A DNA stretch of 64,000 nucleotides from Rhodoferax koreense (GTDB lineage Bacteria; Pseudomonadota; Gammaproteobacteria; Burkholderiales; Burkholderiaceae_C), in contig NZ_CP019236.1 in the NCBI RefSeq assembly GCF_001955695.1, positions 2,418,001 through 2,482,000 of the forward strand. The letters are read 5' to 3'. Of the stretch, positions 63,643 to 64,000 are shown piece by piece (position 1 is the stretch's first letter; each line of letters begins with the position of its first letter). The notes under the pieces are model-generated. The model was not told the origin of the DNA. It saw only the letters and a list, made by a program, of their open reading frames with translations, and searched no databases. The translations under genes and the position numbers were made by a program.

Positions 63643-64000
63643 TCATCCCTCGGCTGACCCACCACCGCCGGGCCGCAGGGGCGCCCGGCTCTTGTCGTTG
63701 TTCATGTCGGCGAACTGCTGCAGCAGGCGCATGAAGGTTTCTCGGTCTTCCTCAGAGAACCCTTGCAGCAACGTGTGCTGCATCTCGGGCATCTTGTCAT
63801 CGAGGCGGCTCAAGGTTTCGCGGCCTTCCTCGGTGAGCTCCAGGCTGCGCTGGCCGCGCCCCACCTGATGGCGCACGATCCAGCCCTTGGTTTCGAGCCG
63901 CACCGCGATGGAGGCGGTGGACGAGGTGTCGAGCGCCACTTCCTGCGCGAGCGTCACCTGGTCGATGCCGGGCTTGTCGGCCAGGCATTTGAGGATCGCA
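63643..64000 (-). CDS. MarR-family transcriptional regulator (5' end outside window)
   Basis: The C-terminal 118 residues of a MarR regulator. The frame is open to the window end, reading ILKCLADKPGIDQVTLAQEVALDTSSTASIAVRLETKGWIVRHQVGRGQRSLELTEEGRETLSRLDDKMPEM: recognition helix, wing and the start of the dimerisation helices. The true start lies beyond base 64000. The target is not evident. Confidence 0.88.
   Translation of the reverse strand, partial: AILKCLADKPGIDQVTLAQEVALDTSSTASIAVRLETKGWIVRHQVGRGQRSLELTEEGRETLSRLDDKMPEMQHTLLQGFSEEDRETFMRLLQQFADMNNDKSRAPLRPGGGGSAEG

Overview
The window is about 64 kb of GC-rich chromosome from a beta-proteobacterium of the Burkholderiales, most probably Comamonadaceae (Variovorax/Acidovorax-like). 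The evidence is gene content (Bug-type tricarboxylate transporters, TctDE, CstA, feruloyl-CoA synthetase), family-typical palindromic repeats whose arms read CTGAGC(C/T)TGTCGAAG, and a second dispersed element with AGCTATTAA/TAGCAAA cores. No phage, insertion sequence, plasmid or CRISPR signature was seen. Both ends cut genes (an ABC permease at the left, a MarR regulator at the right).

1-5.8 kb (+): a nitrogen-scavenging locus. Two permeases and a double-ATPase of the BMP-type ABC family are interleaved with two isochorismatase-like cysteine hydrolases. One is a clear biuret amidohydrolase (biuH). A GntR regulator follows. A tandem array of four ~99-bp palindromic repeats sits between biuH and the ATPase gene. 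5.9-9.4 kb (-): nrtA-nrtB-nrtD nitrate uptake operon. Its leader has a sigma-54-like promoter, two hexaloop hairpins of the ANTAR type and an intrinsic terminator. The first 9 kb therefore look dedicated to alternative nitrogen sources.

9.5-19.3 kb: housekeeping and mixed genes (tsaD, hsp20, an orphan amino-acid binding protein, an aminotransferase, tRNA-Gly/Cys/Leu, a diguanylate cyclase, murI, class I fumarase). 19.4-22.7 kb: an intact chemoreceptor followed by a decayed paralogue. 22.7-25 kb (-): polar amino-acid ABC transporter. 25.2 kb: fumC. 26.6-32.5 kb: tctD-tctE-hslR diverging from tctC-tctB-tctA, a citrate/tricarboxylate uptake system with its own two-component regulator. 32.6-38 kb: an SDR, then a Cache sensor kinase/regulator pair diverging from cstA and its small partner. 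38-41.4 kb: an aspartate carbamoyltransferase with an apparent helix-turn-helix extension and a palindrome in its promoter, a VOC protein, a 56-residue membrane protein, a CYTH protein and a lipoprotein.

41.5-46.5 kb (-): grpE-dnaK-dnaJ with a good sigma-32 promoter, plus an FKBP isomerase and an HxlR-type regulator. 46.6-57.7 kb: a catabolic cluster (crotonase, feruloyl-CoA synthetase, SDR, porin, Bug binding protein, acyl-CoA dehydrogenase, tannase/feruloyl esterase, MarR regulator) diverging from an amidohydrolase. Together these could take up, de-esterify, CoA-activate and shorten hydroxycinnamates such as ferulate. 57.8 kb: a divergent murA paralogue.

59-64 kb: a two-component system, a small secreted protein made of three ~27-residue repeats, a yybP-ykoY manganese riboswitch controlling mntP with an overlapping cytochrome b561 gene, a 350-bp stretch without a convincing gene, and the partial MarR gene. 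The best candidates for new biology are the nitrate leader, the biuret/second-hydrolase locus, the HTH-ATCase with its palindromic promoter, and the secreted repeat protein.
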